From: an uncultured Collinsella sp.
Lineage (GTDB): Bacteria > Actinomycetota > Coriobacteriia > Coriobacteriales > Coriobacteriaceae
Length of the DNA stretch: 42,951 bases
Reading direction: 5' to 3'
Assembly: GCA_902494605.1 (NCBI GenBank)
Contig: CABUUG010000003.1
Location: 1 to 42,951 of the forward strand
Shown here in pieces: positions 22,528 through 29,646 of this stretch (position 1 is its first letter; every line of letters begins with the position of its first letter). The notes under the pieces are model-generated. The model did no database searches. It saw only the letters and a program-made list of their open reading frames with translations, and was not told the DNA's origin. Both the position numbers and the translations under genes were made by a program.

Positions 22528-22742
22528 GGTCAAAATATGGCAAATATGAGTACTGCTACCAATTTAGTAACAGGCACTTTTGGCCTCTCGGACAGATTTT
22601 GCGCTCAGTGTCGCCAACCTGATGCTTAGTTATTCTACATTTGTTTATTATCTTCTCACTTTACGCCGCCTCCGAGTTCTAAATTCCTTGATTTTGCTGT
22701 TACTGATTTAGTGACAGTACTCATATTTGCCATATTTTGGCC
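22528..22742. repeat. Palindromic element with 28-bp terminal inverted repeats
   Basis: A 215-bp segment is bounded by 28-bp arms at 22528-22555 and 22715-22742 that match at 27 of 28 positions when one is reverse-complemented; they contain CAAAATATGGCAAATATGAG. The symmetry continues inward more weakly (CTACCAATTTAGTAACAG versus TCACTAAATCAGTAACAG). The middle is AT-rich and non-coding. It looks like a MITE or similar non-autonomous element, or a large cruciform. No related transposase is visible. Confidence 0.75.
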
Positions 22743-22777
22743 AGGGCATATGATTAACCCTCTATTTTCGACGCGAA

Positions 22778-23887
22778 TTAGACCGGCTTAAGCCCAAAAC
22801 ACGCCCGCAGCGTGTTAAGCAACGCCTCTTGCTTCTTCCTGCGGGCATCGACACGATTCCGGTACCGCTTTCGCATACGCTGGTGCATGCGCCATGCGAG
22901 CGCTTCCACCGCTTCCATGTCACAGAGCATTTCGTTGTTGACCGTCGCGACCTCGATTCCCATAGTAATCAAGCCCGTGTTGCGCTTTTCATCATGGATA
23001 CGTCCCCTCCGAGAGGAATGGCCCAGCTCGCCGTTGTATTCCAGGTCAAACCGAGCTGCTTCTTGATACGCATCGCAAACTGCATGGGACATCCCCGAGA
23101 TTGCCTGCGCACGGTCATCGAACTCGATCTTGTAGTCGGTCTTAAAAGGTCCGCAGGCAAACCCGCCATAGGAAAACGGAAGCGAAAACAGGGCGAGCAT
23201 GATGCACTCCATGGGCGAGCGCAGGTTTTCTGACAAGTAAGGACACAGACGCTGCAATTGTTTGGCCGCGTTCCCCTTGCATACCGCGAGGTAATCTGCA
23301 AGGCGATCGGGCGTCAGCACCGGCTCGACTTCAAAGTAGCCCACGTCTGCTGGCTGGTCCTTGTCCTTTGCAAGTTTATTCGTAACAGGCGAGGTGTAGG
23401 GAGGCAGATACTTCCCGCGGTCACTCAGCGAAATCTTAGAGCACAGCTCCTGAGCCAGGGCAAATGCCTGGATGCAGCCGACCTCGCGTGCGACGGCTAC
23501 GCAAAGGGCCTCGGGAGATAGACTGTATACACCCGGCTCCACCTCTAGAATCGAGCCGACAGGCAACCCGGAGCATACGGACCAGCCCACGCCAGGCATG
23601 CGGCGACGCTGCGCCGCAGATCCCACCAGCAAGCACAGATCTTCTTGCACCTCGCCGCTTTTGGCTCCAATTCGCACCAGGTCGGGAAGATAGATGTCCT
23701 CGATCGAGGGCGACGACGTGCGCAGCACACGGCGCTCTTCATCGGGATCGAGGTCTTTCCAGCTTATGTAGCCCATCTGCCGGCGCTCGGCGCGCATCAT
23801 GCGTAGCGCCGAGGCGCCTGTTAGGATTACGGAAGCCGCTAGCTGTTCGTCTGTCGGCTCGTTGCGCCGCTCAATCTTCACTGCCAC
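22778..23887 (-). CDS. Unknown protein with possible PD-(D/E)XK/Vsr-like nuclease domain
   Basis: This 369-residue protein is one I do not firmly recognise. The C-terminal half (about residues 230-350) has the layout of small Vsr/DUF559-type nuclease folds: SPMECIMLALFSLPFSYGG with a Glu, a segment ending FDLEYNGELGHSS, then RRGRIHDEKRNTGLITMGIE. The acidic DLEYNG strand and the following His and Asp-Arg fit the endonuclease pattern, but the second catalytic Lys is not clear. The N-terminal part (about 1-220) resembles a regulatory domain, with SIEDIYLPDLVRIG and VEPGVYSLSPEAL. GTG 23887 was selected because AGGGGTGG precedes it. It lies 10 bases downstream of comFC, so probably in the same operon. 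Confidence 0.55.
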   Translation of the reverse strand: MAVKIERRNEPTDEQLAASVILTGASALRMMRAERRQMGYISWKDLDPDEERRVLRTSSPSIEDIYLPDLVRIGAKSGEVQEDLCLLVGSAAQRRRMPGVGWSVCSGLPVGSILEVEPGVYSLSPEALCVAVAREVGCIQAFALAQELCSKISLSDRGKYLPPYTSPVTNKLAKDKDQPADVGYFEVEPVLTPDRLADYLAVCKGNAAKQLQRLCPYLSENLRSPMECIMLALFSLPFSYGGFACGPFKTDYKIEFDDRAQAISGMSHAVCDAYQEAARFDLEYNGELGHSSRRGRIHDEKRNTGLITMGIEVATVNNEMLCDMEAVEALAWRMHQRMRKRYRNRVDARRKKQEALLNTLRACFGLKPV

Positions 23888-23897
23888 AAAACCACCC

Positions 23898-24704
23898 CTA
23901 CCAAACGCGTGCGATAGCGAGGCCATCGACTGCTGCGGCGCCGGCGCGCTTGAGTTCCGCCGAAGCCGCGGCCATCGTCGCGCCCGTGGTAATAACGTCA
24001 TCGATAAGCAGCAGGCGGCGGCCGCGCACGTCCTCAACCGTCTCGTACATGCCTTGGGCACGCTCGCGGCGCTCCTCACGACCGAGTTCGCGCTGGTCGC
24101 CATGCCCGTACTTGACGAGAGCATCGAGCAGGGGAACACCCGACAGCTCGCAAAATGGGCGCGCGATAGCCTCCATATGATCAAAACCACGCCGCCGAAA
24201 CGCTGCCGCCGTCGCAGGCACAAACACCACCGCATCCGCACCGGACAGCACACCTCCTAAGCGTTCGGGCGCTACGACCTGGGCATGCAGGGCAGTGTCG
24301 TAGAGCAGCTCCGCCAGATACGGAGCCAGACGTCGCTCGCCCGCATCCTTGTACGCTTTAATGATGCGCGGCAGCGGATGCGCATAGACGGCGCACGCCA
24401 GGCAGCGGTCGAGCGCCTCCGCCATTGCCGAGGACGTGCCCTCGACCGAACACTCAGTGCACAGCAAATCCCCAAACGGGGCGCCGCATCGGGTACAGCT
24501 ATGACGTGGGTCGATGAGCGTGAGCGCGGCCAGGCAGTCTTGGCAAATAAGCGCACCGGCGCGCTCGCAGCCGGCACATCGTGTTGGCGACAATGCCTCG
24601 AGCGCCTCACGTGCCACCCGCTCGGCAAACGGTAGCAATTCGTCCGCAAACGGTAGGGCACCGGCACCCTGCAGACGGCTCAATATGTTCAGATGGCTCT
24701 TCAA
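23898..24704 (-). CDS. comFC: ComF family protein (ComFC), phosphoribosyltransferase-like
   Basis: This 268-residue protein of the ComFC/GntX family is linked to natural transformation and DNA uptake. The N-terminal zinc-binding part has CAGCERAGALICQDC, then CTRCGAPFGDLLCTEC. The C-terminal phosphoribosyltransferase domain contains VVFVPATAAAFRRRGFDHME and the PRPP-binding loop LLLIDDVITTGATM. TTG 24704 is the start, with GGGAGGG upstream; that ribosome-binding site sits inside the hairpin at 24708-24741. A more internal GTG start lacks a ribosome-binding site. Position after tmk, holB and ricT is common in Gram-positive genomes. Confidence 0.85.
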   Translation of the reverse strand: MKSHLNILSRLQGAGALPFADELLPFAERVAREALEALSPTRCAGCERAGALICQDCLAALTLIDPRHSCTRCGAPFGDLLCTECSVEGTSSAMAEALDRCLACAVYAHPLPRIIKAYKDAGERRLAPYLAELLYDTALHAQVVAPERLGGVLSGADAVVFVPATAAAFRRRGFDHMEAIARPFCELSGVPLLDALVKYGHGDQRELGREERRERAQGMYETVEDVRGRRLLLIDDVITTGATMAAASAELKRAGAAAVDGLAIARVW

Positions 24705-24707
24705 GAC

Positions 24708-24741
24708 ACAACCCTCCCTACGTTCGGTCGCAGGGAGGGTT
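24708..24741 (-). other. Hairpin holding the comFC ribosome-binding site
   Basis: CAACCCTCCCT and AGGGAGGGTTG pair perfectly around 12 bases. Read on the minus strand, the 3' arm is the Shine-Dalgarno of comFC (TTG 24704). It may hold back comFC translation, or act as an attenuator after the ricT-like gene; no T-run follows. Confidence 0.6.
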
Positions 24742-24806
24742 GTTGATTCGGCGCTATGATACCCCGATGCGCTCGGGGCAAGGCGGGCTAAATCCGCTCG
24801 CGGGCG

Positions 24807-26507
24807 TTATTCGCCGGCGGGCGGTTGTGGTGCGGACGAAGACGGGGTCGAGCCCTCGCCACCATCCTGGCGCGGCTTGCGGGAACGGCGACGGCGACGG
24901 CGCTTTTGACCCTGGTCGGCCGAGCCCTCGCCACCGCGATCCTCGCGCGGCTCGCGCTCGTCGCGAGCGGCGCCACGCGAAGCCTTAGCAGTCGCTCCCC
25001 CGCCATCTCCGGGACGACGGCGCGTGACCTTGACCTCGCCATCCGAGACCTGATCGGCCACGGAGGGCACTGAGGGCTTCTGTTGCGCGCCCGAGGAATG
25101 GCGACGGCGCGGACGCGGCGCGCGCTCCTCCTCGCCACGCGACTTGCCGCCCTTGTCGGCAGGTGCATCGGAGGCCGAGGGGCCCTTGGAAGCGGCACCA
25201 GCCTCGCGAGCAGCTGCGGCGCGGAAGGCGTCCTCGCGCTCCTCGCTCGACAGATGACGGCGGCGGCGACGTGTGGGGTTCATGCCACCGCCACGATTCT
25301 GCTGCTGGGGCTGCTGAACCTCGCGCTCGCGAGAAGCGTTCTTGCCCGCGGCTGCAGCGTCGGTAGCATCACCCGAGCCCGCGCGCTTGCGACGACGACG
25401 GCCATCGGCCGCCCCCTCGGCCTCGGGCGCCTCGGCCTTGCCACGGCCCTTTCCGCGGCCACGGCCCTCGCCCTGGCCCTGGCCGGCGCGAGCATCGGAT
25501 TCGGCATCGCGACGACGGCGCTTGGGCATCGACGTGCCGGCCAGACGGTCGGCGCTTGACAGGCCATCGCCCACGTCGACGCCGTTCTCGCGATCGAGTT
25601 CCATGAGCGCCAGACGCATCTCGGGCGATTCGATGCGCTCGAGCACGTCGCGCGTCACGCAGTCGGGGCGGCAGTTGCAGCCCTGCTCGGCGGCCTTCTT
25701 TTTGCAGCCCTCCGAGCACGTCATATCGGCCAGATTGACCTTAAAGACTTTGCCGTTCTCCAGGCGCAGCACCAGCTGCTCGCGCGGCGTGTCATATTCC
25801 TGAATACGCGCCTTGCCGAGCGGCGTATCGATGAGCGTCTTCTTTTTGGGCGCACGGCTCTTAAAGTCCTTGTAGGCCTCGAACTCATAGCGCAGGCAGC
25901 ACATCAGGCGGCCGCAAACGCCGCTGATCTTGGACGAGTTGAGCGGTAGGTCCTGCTCTTTTGCCATGCGGATCGAGACGGGCTCAAACTGTCCGCCAAA
26001 GCGCGTGCAGCAGAGCTCCTGTCCGCACTGGGCATAGCCGCCCACCAGGCGGGTCTCGTCGCGCACGCCAATCTGGCGCATGTCGACGCGAATGTGCAGC
26101 GTCGAGGACAGGTCCTTGACGAGCTGGCGAAAATCGACGCGCTCCTCGGCCGCAAAGTAGAACACGGCCTTCTCGCCGCCAAACAGGTACTCGACGCCCA
26201 CCGGTTTCATCTCGAGGTCGAGCTCTTTGACCAGACGGCGGAAATCGACCATGGCCTCGTCGCCCTGAATGGCCAGGTCGTCGGCAAGCTGCAGGTCGAT
26301 GTCGCTCGCCACGCGCAGCACGGGCTTGAGCGGCTGACCGATCTCGTCTTGCGGCACCTCAAAGGGATCGGCCGTGACCAGGCCGATCTCGGTTCCGCGC
26401 TCGGTGGAGCAAATGGCATAATCGGCCTCGAGGATATCCAGATCCTGCGGATCGAACCACAGGTCGCGCGAGGCGTAGGTAAACTTAACGGGTACGACTA
26501 ACGGCAT
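24807..26507 (-). CDS. ricT: PSP1/RicT family protein with long Arg-rich tail
   Basis: This 566-residue protein has an N-terminal half (about 1-325) that is a PSP1/RicT (YaaT) domain, which in Bacillus joins RicA and RicF in an Fe-S complex affecting RNA processing and competence. The signature segment GGYAQCGQELCCTRFGG, then CGRLMCCLRYE, gives the conserved Cys set, followed by further Cys (CSEGCKKKAAEQGCNCRPDC). The remaining 240 residues are low complexity: rich in Arg, Lys, Gly, Ser and acidic residues with RRRR blocks, resembling RNA-binding tails of RNase E type. Usual RicT length is about 275. Its start overlaps the holB stop by 10 bases. Confidence 0.82.
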   Translation of the reverse strand: MPLVVPVKFTYASRDLWFDPQDLDILEADYAICSTERGTEIGLVTADPFEVPQDEIGQPLKPVLRVASDIDLQLADDLAIQGDEAMVDFRRLVKELDLEMKPVGVEYLFGGEKAVFYFAAEERVDFRQLVKDLSSTLHIRVDMRQIGVRDETRLVGGYAQCGQELCCTRFGGQFEPVSIRMAKEQDLPLNSSKISGVCGRLMCCLRYEFEAYKDFKSRAPKKKTLIDTPLGKARIQEYDTPREQLVLRLENGKVFKVNLADMTCSEGCKKKAAEQGCNCRPDCVTRDVLERIESPEMRLALMELDRENGVDVGDGLSSADRLAGTSMPKRRRRDAESDARAGQGQGEGRGRGKGRGKAEAPEAEGAADGRRRRKRAGSGDATDAAAAGKNASREREVQQPQQQNRGGGMNPTRRRRRHLSSEEREDAFRAAAAREAGAASKGPSASDAPADKGGKSRGEEERAPRPRRRHSSGAQQKPSVPSVADQVSDGEVKVTRRRPGDGGGATAKASRGAARDEREPREDRGGEGSADQGQKRRRRRRSRKPRQDGGEGSTPSSSAPQPPAGE

Positions 26508-27625
26508 TTCAGTGCCTTCCTGATATCGAACAACATGACCTCGATGGCCAGCTGGGGAGTAACGTTTCTGGCGATGTTGCGCTCGGCGGTCGCGACTGCC
26601 TCGAGCGCCCGGGTGGCACCCGCAACATTGGTCGCGGCGGCAAGCCGCCCGATCGTGTCGCGCACGTCTTCGTTCACTACGTCGGCTGCCTCGTCCTGAA
26701 GCGTCAGCAGCACGTCGCGCATAAGCGTCCGCGCGCTCGCCAGCGCTTCCATGATACCCGAACGCTCGCGCGCGTTGAGTTCGCGCTTGTTGCGGTCCTC
26801 AAGCTGCTTCAATGCTCCACGCGACAGGTAGTCGGCGTTTTGCTCGAGCACCTTTTCCTGCGTGGACTTGACCTCGGCGAGCGGCGCCTTAACGGCGACG
26901 ATGAGCGACTTGGCACGGCTGAGCACGTCGGCCTCGTCGGCGGCGATAAGCGAATCGATGGCGCGAACCATCTGACGGCGGGCATCCTGGCGCTCAGCGC
27001 TCTTGAGGAACTCGATGCCACGCGTGGGGCTTCCCGCTACGGCGACGGCCATGCGGCAACGCGCAGGGTCCTGACCGGTGGCGCGACTCACGGCCTGCGC
27101 GGCCACGGCGGGCGACACCAGCCGAAACGGCACGCACTGGCAACGACTCACGATAGTGGGCAGCATCACGTCGGCGGAGGTGCCCAACAGGATGAACATG
27201 ACACCCTCGGGCGGCTCCTCGAGCGTTTTGAGCAGTGCGTTGGCGGTGTTGGCACGCAGCTGCTCGGCACGGTCGATGATGTAGACCTTGGCCTTGGCAC
27301 GGATGGGCGCCAGAGGCACGTCATCGAGCAGCTCGCGGGTCTGGGCGATGAGGTAGCCAGTGGCACTCTCGGGCGTGTAATAGTGCACGTCGGGGTGCGT
27401 ATGGCGGGCGACGCGCACGCAGCTATCGCATGAGCCGCAGCCATCCTGCTCGCACAGGAAGGCTTGGGCGAGCGCCCACGCAGCGTCGAGCTTGCCCGCG
27501 CCGGGCGCGCCCAAAAACAGGTAGGCGTGCGATGCGCGACCGCTGGCGACGGCATTGGTCAAAAAGTCGCGCACGCGCTCTTGGGTGTCGAGCTTGGCCA
27601 GCAGGCTTGCCTGAGCGGGGTCCAT
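26498..27625 (-). CDS. holB: DNA polymerase III delta' subunit
   Basis: This 375-residue clamp-loader subunit has an AAA+ ATPase fold. Walker A is LFLGAPGAGKLDAAW. The Zn finger CEQDGCGSCDSC follows, then VYIIDRAEQLRANTANALLKTLEEPP with the Walker B and the conserved TLEEPP region, and the ADVMLPTIVSRCQ sensor 1/SRC motif. ATG 27625 lies two bases after the tmk stop; AAGGAGG sits inside the end of tmk. The 3' end overlaps ricT. Standard operon partner of tmk. Confidence 0.93.
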   Translation of the reverse strand: MDPAQASLLAKLDTQERVRDFLTNAVASGRASHAYLFLGAPGAGKLDAAWALAQAFLCEQDGCGSCDSCVRVARHTHPDVHYYTPESATGYLIAQTRELLDDVPLAPIRAKAKVYIIDRAEQLRANTANALLKTLEEPPEGVMFILLGTSADVMLPTIVSRCQCVPFRLVSPAVAAQAVSRATGQDPARCRMAVAVAGSPTRGIEFLKSAERQDARRQMVRAIDSLIAADEADVLSRAKSLIVAVKAPLAEVKSTQEKVLEQNADYLSRGALKQLEDRNKRELNARERSGIMEALASARTLMRDVLLTLQDEAADVVNEDVRDTIGRLAAATNVAGATRALEAVATAERNIARNVTPQLAIEVMLFDIRKALKCR

Positions 27626-27626
27626 G

Positions 27627-28310
27627 TTACTCGGCCTCCTTGGCAAGCGCGGCGGCGACGGCATCTTGCGGAATGTCGAGACCGTACGCGCGAATCTGCT
27701 CGACCGTCTTCTCAAAGACTTCCTCGACGGTCGCGGTCGCGTCGATGAGCTTTACGCGGTTTGGTTCCTCGGCGGCAATGGCGCAAAATCCCTGGTAGAC
27801 GCGCTCTTGGAAGGTCATGCCTTTTGCCTCCATGCGATCTGCCGCGCCACGGGCTGCCATGCGTAGCGCCGCCTGCTCGGGCGTGATGTGGTAGACGAGC
27901 GTGAGCGCCGGATGCGTACCGGCGACAGCCAGGTTGTTGGCATCGCGTACCATTTGACGGTCGAGACCATCGGCAAACGCCTGATAGCAGGTCGTGGAAT
28001 CGTAGAAACGGTCGCACAGGACCACCTTGCCGGCCGCAAGGGCGGGGGCGATGACCTCGTGTACCAGCTGGGCACGCGCCGCCTCGTAGAGCAGCAGCTC
28101 GCAGGTGTCACCCATCGCCGTGTTGGCGGGGTCGAGCAGCAGAGCACGGATCTTTTCGCTGATGGCGGTACCGCCCGGCTCGCGCAGGCTCACAACCTGG
28201 TAGCCAGCGAGTTCGAGTGCGCGGGCAAGCAGGCGCGCCTGCGTGGACTTGCCGGCGCCATCGACGCCCTCGAGCGTGATAAAGCTATGTTGAGCGGGCT
28301 CAAAAGCCAT
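27627..28310 (-). CDS. tmk: Thymidylate kinase
   Basis: This 227-residue enzyme phosphorylates dTMP to dTDP. The P-loop is EGVDGAGKSTQ near residue 14, the DR motif is CDRFYDSTTCYQAFA near residue 95, and the LREPGGT segment is also present. Length is normal for bacterial TMK. ATG 28310 has GGAAGGG upstream. First of the tmk-holB-ricT-comFC series. Confidence 0.95.
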   Translation of the reverse strand: MAFEPAQHSFITLEGVDGAGKSTQARLLARALELAGYQVVSLREPGGTAISEKIRALLLDPANTAMGDTCELLLYEAARAQLVHEVIAPALAAGKVVLCDRFYDSTTCYQAFADGLDRQMVRDANNLAVAGTHPALTLVYHITPEQAALRMAARGAADRMEAKGMTFQERVYQGFCAIAAEEPNRVKLIDATATVEEVFEKTVEQIRAYGLDIPQDAVAAALAKEAE

Positions 28311-28412
28311 GGGCGCAGTCCCTTCCTACAAGGCGCGTAAATGCAGATATATCAACCAAGCCATGATACCCCAGTGCTCGGCGCGTCCCCAATGGCTAAA
28401 GGTGCCTTTCCA

Positions 28413-28481
28413 AAGTTGCGGTGAAATAGGGACTGATTGAAGCTCTAAGACCGCCGAACAGTCCCTATTTCACCGCAACTT
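28413..28481. repeat. Perfect 23-bp inverted repeat
   Basis: Arms at 28413-28435 and 28459-28481 are exact complements, containing GTTGCGGTGAAATAGGGACT, around a 23-base spacer. It is not followed by a T-run. It looks like a dispersed palindromic repeat or MITE-like unit. Confidence 0.7.
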
Positions 28482-28506
28482 ATGAAGGGGAATTTGGGAT
28501 GCTGGG

Positions 28507-28512
28507 TATAAT
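28507..28512 (+). promoter_or_regulatory. -10 box of the zinc-ribbon gene
   Basis: A perfect TATAAT 38 bases before the start codon, with a weak -35 region that lies at the edge of the palindromic repeat. Confidence 0.45.
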
Positions 28513-28549
28513 CGTCGTATTGCATTGAAATGTGGCGAAAGGAGTGGCA

Positions 28550-29524
28550 ATGTCTCGGTACTGCGCCTCGTGCGGCAAGCTTCTTGCAGATAATGCCAAG
28601 TTCTGCACCTCGTGCGGTGCACCCGTTGAGCAAACAGCCGCGAGCGATAGCCAGCCTGCTTTTGAGCAGACCGCTTCCCTTGATACGCCGCAAGCCAAGG
28701 CGGACGACCCCCTCGCCTACCGCCCCGACCCCGCCGCAGGCCCCGCGGCCGTCGAGACCACGCAGCGCATACCCGTCGCGAGCGGCTCGCCCCAACAGCA
28801 GCCGGCGCCTACATACGCGTCTGGTTCACCGCAGGCCCCCGCCGCAAAAAAGAGCGCTACCAGGGCGCTTGTCGCCGTTATCGTTGTGCTGCTGGCAATC
28901 ATCATCGCCTTGGTCATCTTCTTTGTGATCAAGCCGTTCGACAACTCCGCCACGCAGACGACTGCCGAGGTTACCAAGCTGCACCATGATGTCGACTCCG
29001 ACGACCTTAAGTCTCTCGGCGACCCCAATAGCCTTTTCGACGATGACGACGAGGATGGCAGCCAGGCAACCCTCTCCGAGCAAAACCTCTACCGTCGCCT
29101 GAGCGAATACTACGACCTGCTCGAAGATCTCGATAACCAGGTCCGTGCCTGCGCAGAGGCGTTCAATGGCGGTTATCTGGAAGAGGACCGTACCACCCGT
29201 CAAAATCTCGCCGACGTCGCCGAGCGCACGGAGGACACCATCGAGCAGTATTACGATATTGTCGAGGACCTGGACGTCCCCATGAGCTCCAAGAACTACA
29301 GCTCTTGGAAAGACATCGTTGCCCTGTATGACGACCTGGACAACCGCATCGATGCGATCTGCGATGCCTGGGAGATCAGCCTAAAGTACGCAAAGCCCGC
29401 GGACCATAAGGACGAAATCGTGGCGCCGCTGGCAGGCGACAACGAGCCGGGAACCAACAGCAACAAGTACCGTCAGGACTTTGAGGACCGCTATCCCGGC
29501 GCCAAGCCCGTCGAGGTGAACTAG
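28550..29524 (+). CDS. Zinc-ribbon membrane protein of unknown function
   Basis: This 324-residue protein opens with a zinc ribbon: YCASCGKLL, then KFCTSCGAPV (two CxxC pairs, about residues 4-24). A Pro, Ala and Gln-rich linker leads to one strong transmembrane helix (about 105-127, LVAVIVVLLAIIIALVIFFV). The extracytoplasmic part is very acidic, with a DDDDED run, and coiled-coil-like helices (LYRRLSEYYDLLEDLDNQVR and a repeat of similar type). It is probably topologically N-in, C-out. Function is unknown; similar zinc-ribbon/transmembrane proteins are common in Coriobacteriia. ATG 28550 follows AAAGGAG. Confidence 0.78.
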   Translation: MSRYCASCGKLLADNAKFCTSCGAPVEQTAASDSQPAFEQTASLDTPQAKADDPLAYRPDPAAGPAAVETTQRIPVASGSPQQQPAPTYASGSPQAPAAKKSATRALVAVIVVLLAIIIALVIFFVIKPFDNSATQTTAEVTKLHHDVDSDDLKSLGDPNSLFDDDDEDGSQATLSEQNLYRRLSEYYDLLEDLDNQVRACAEAFNGGYLEEDRTTRQNLADVAERTEDTIEQYYDIVEDLDVPMSSKNYSSWKDIVALYDDLDNRIDAICDAWEISLKYAKPADHKDEIVAPLAGDNEPGTNSNKYRQDFEDRYPGAKPVEVN

Positions 29525-29547
29525 TCGCATGCGACGTTCTTAAACGA

Positions 29548-29577
29548 CTAGTCATTAAAGAACGCCCCCAATGACTA
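29548..29577. repeat. 30-bp dispersed repeat, copy 1
   Basis: It begins CTAGTCATTAAAGAACG and ends CCAATGACTA, matching 37001-37030 at 27 of 30 bases. TAGTCATT and AATGACTA ends are complementary. It sits just after a plus-strand stop codon and runs into the terminator. Confidence 0.75.
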
Positions 29578-29629
29578 AGACAAAAACGAGCGAGGATCAT
29601 GGGGCCCTCGCTCGTTTTTGTCTTAGTCA
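29572..29629. terminator. Long bidirectional terminator
   Basis: 24-bp perfect arms (29572-29595 and 29606-29629) contain AAAAACGAGCGAGG and its complement. The poly-A/poly-T parts are inside the stem, serving both the zinc-ribbon gene (+) and the topoisomerase gene (-). Confidence 0.85.
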
Positions 29630-29646
29630 ATGTTTCGGCTGCGCCG

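Noticed and set aside
23888..24253. N-terminal extension of the nuclease-like gene into comFC
   Set aside because: The extra residues are a frame-shadow of comFC; the GTG at 23887 has a good ribosome-binding site.
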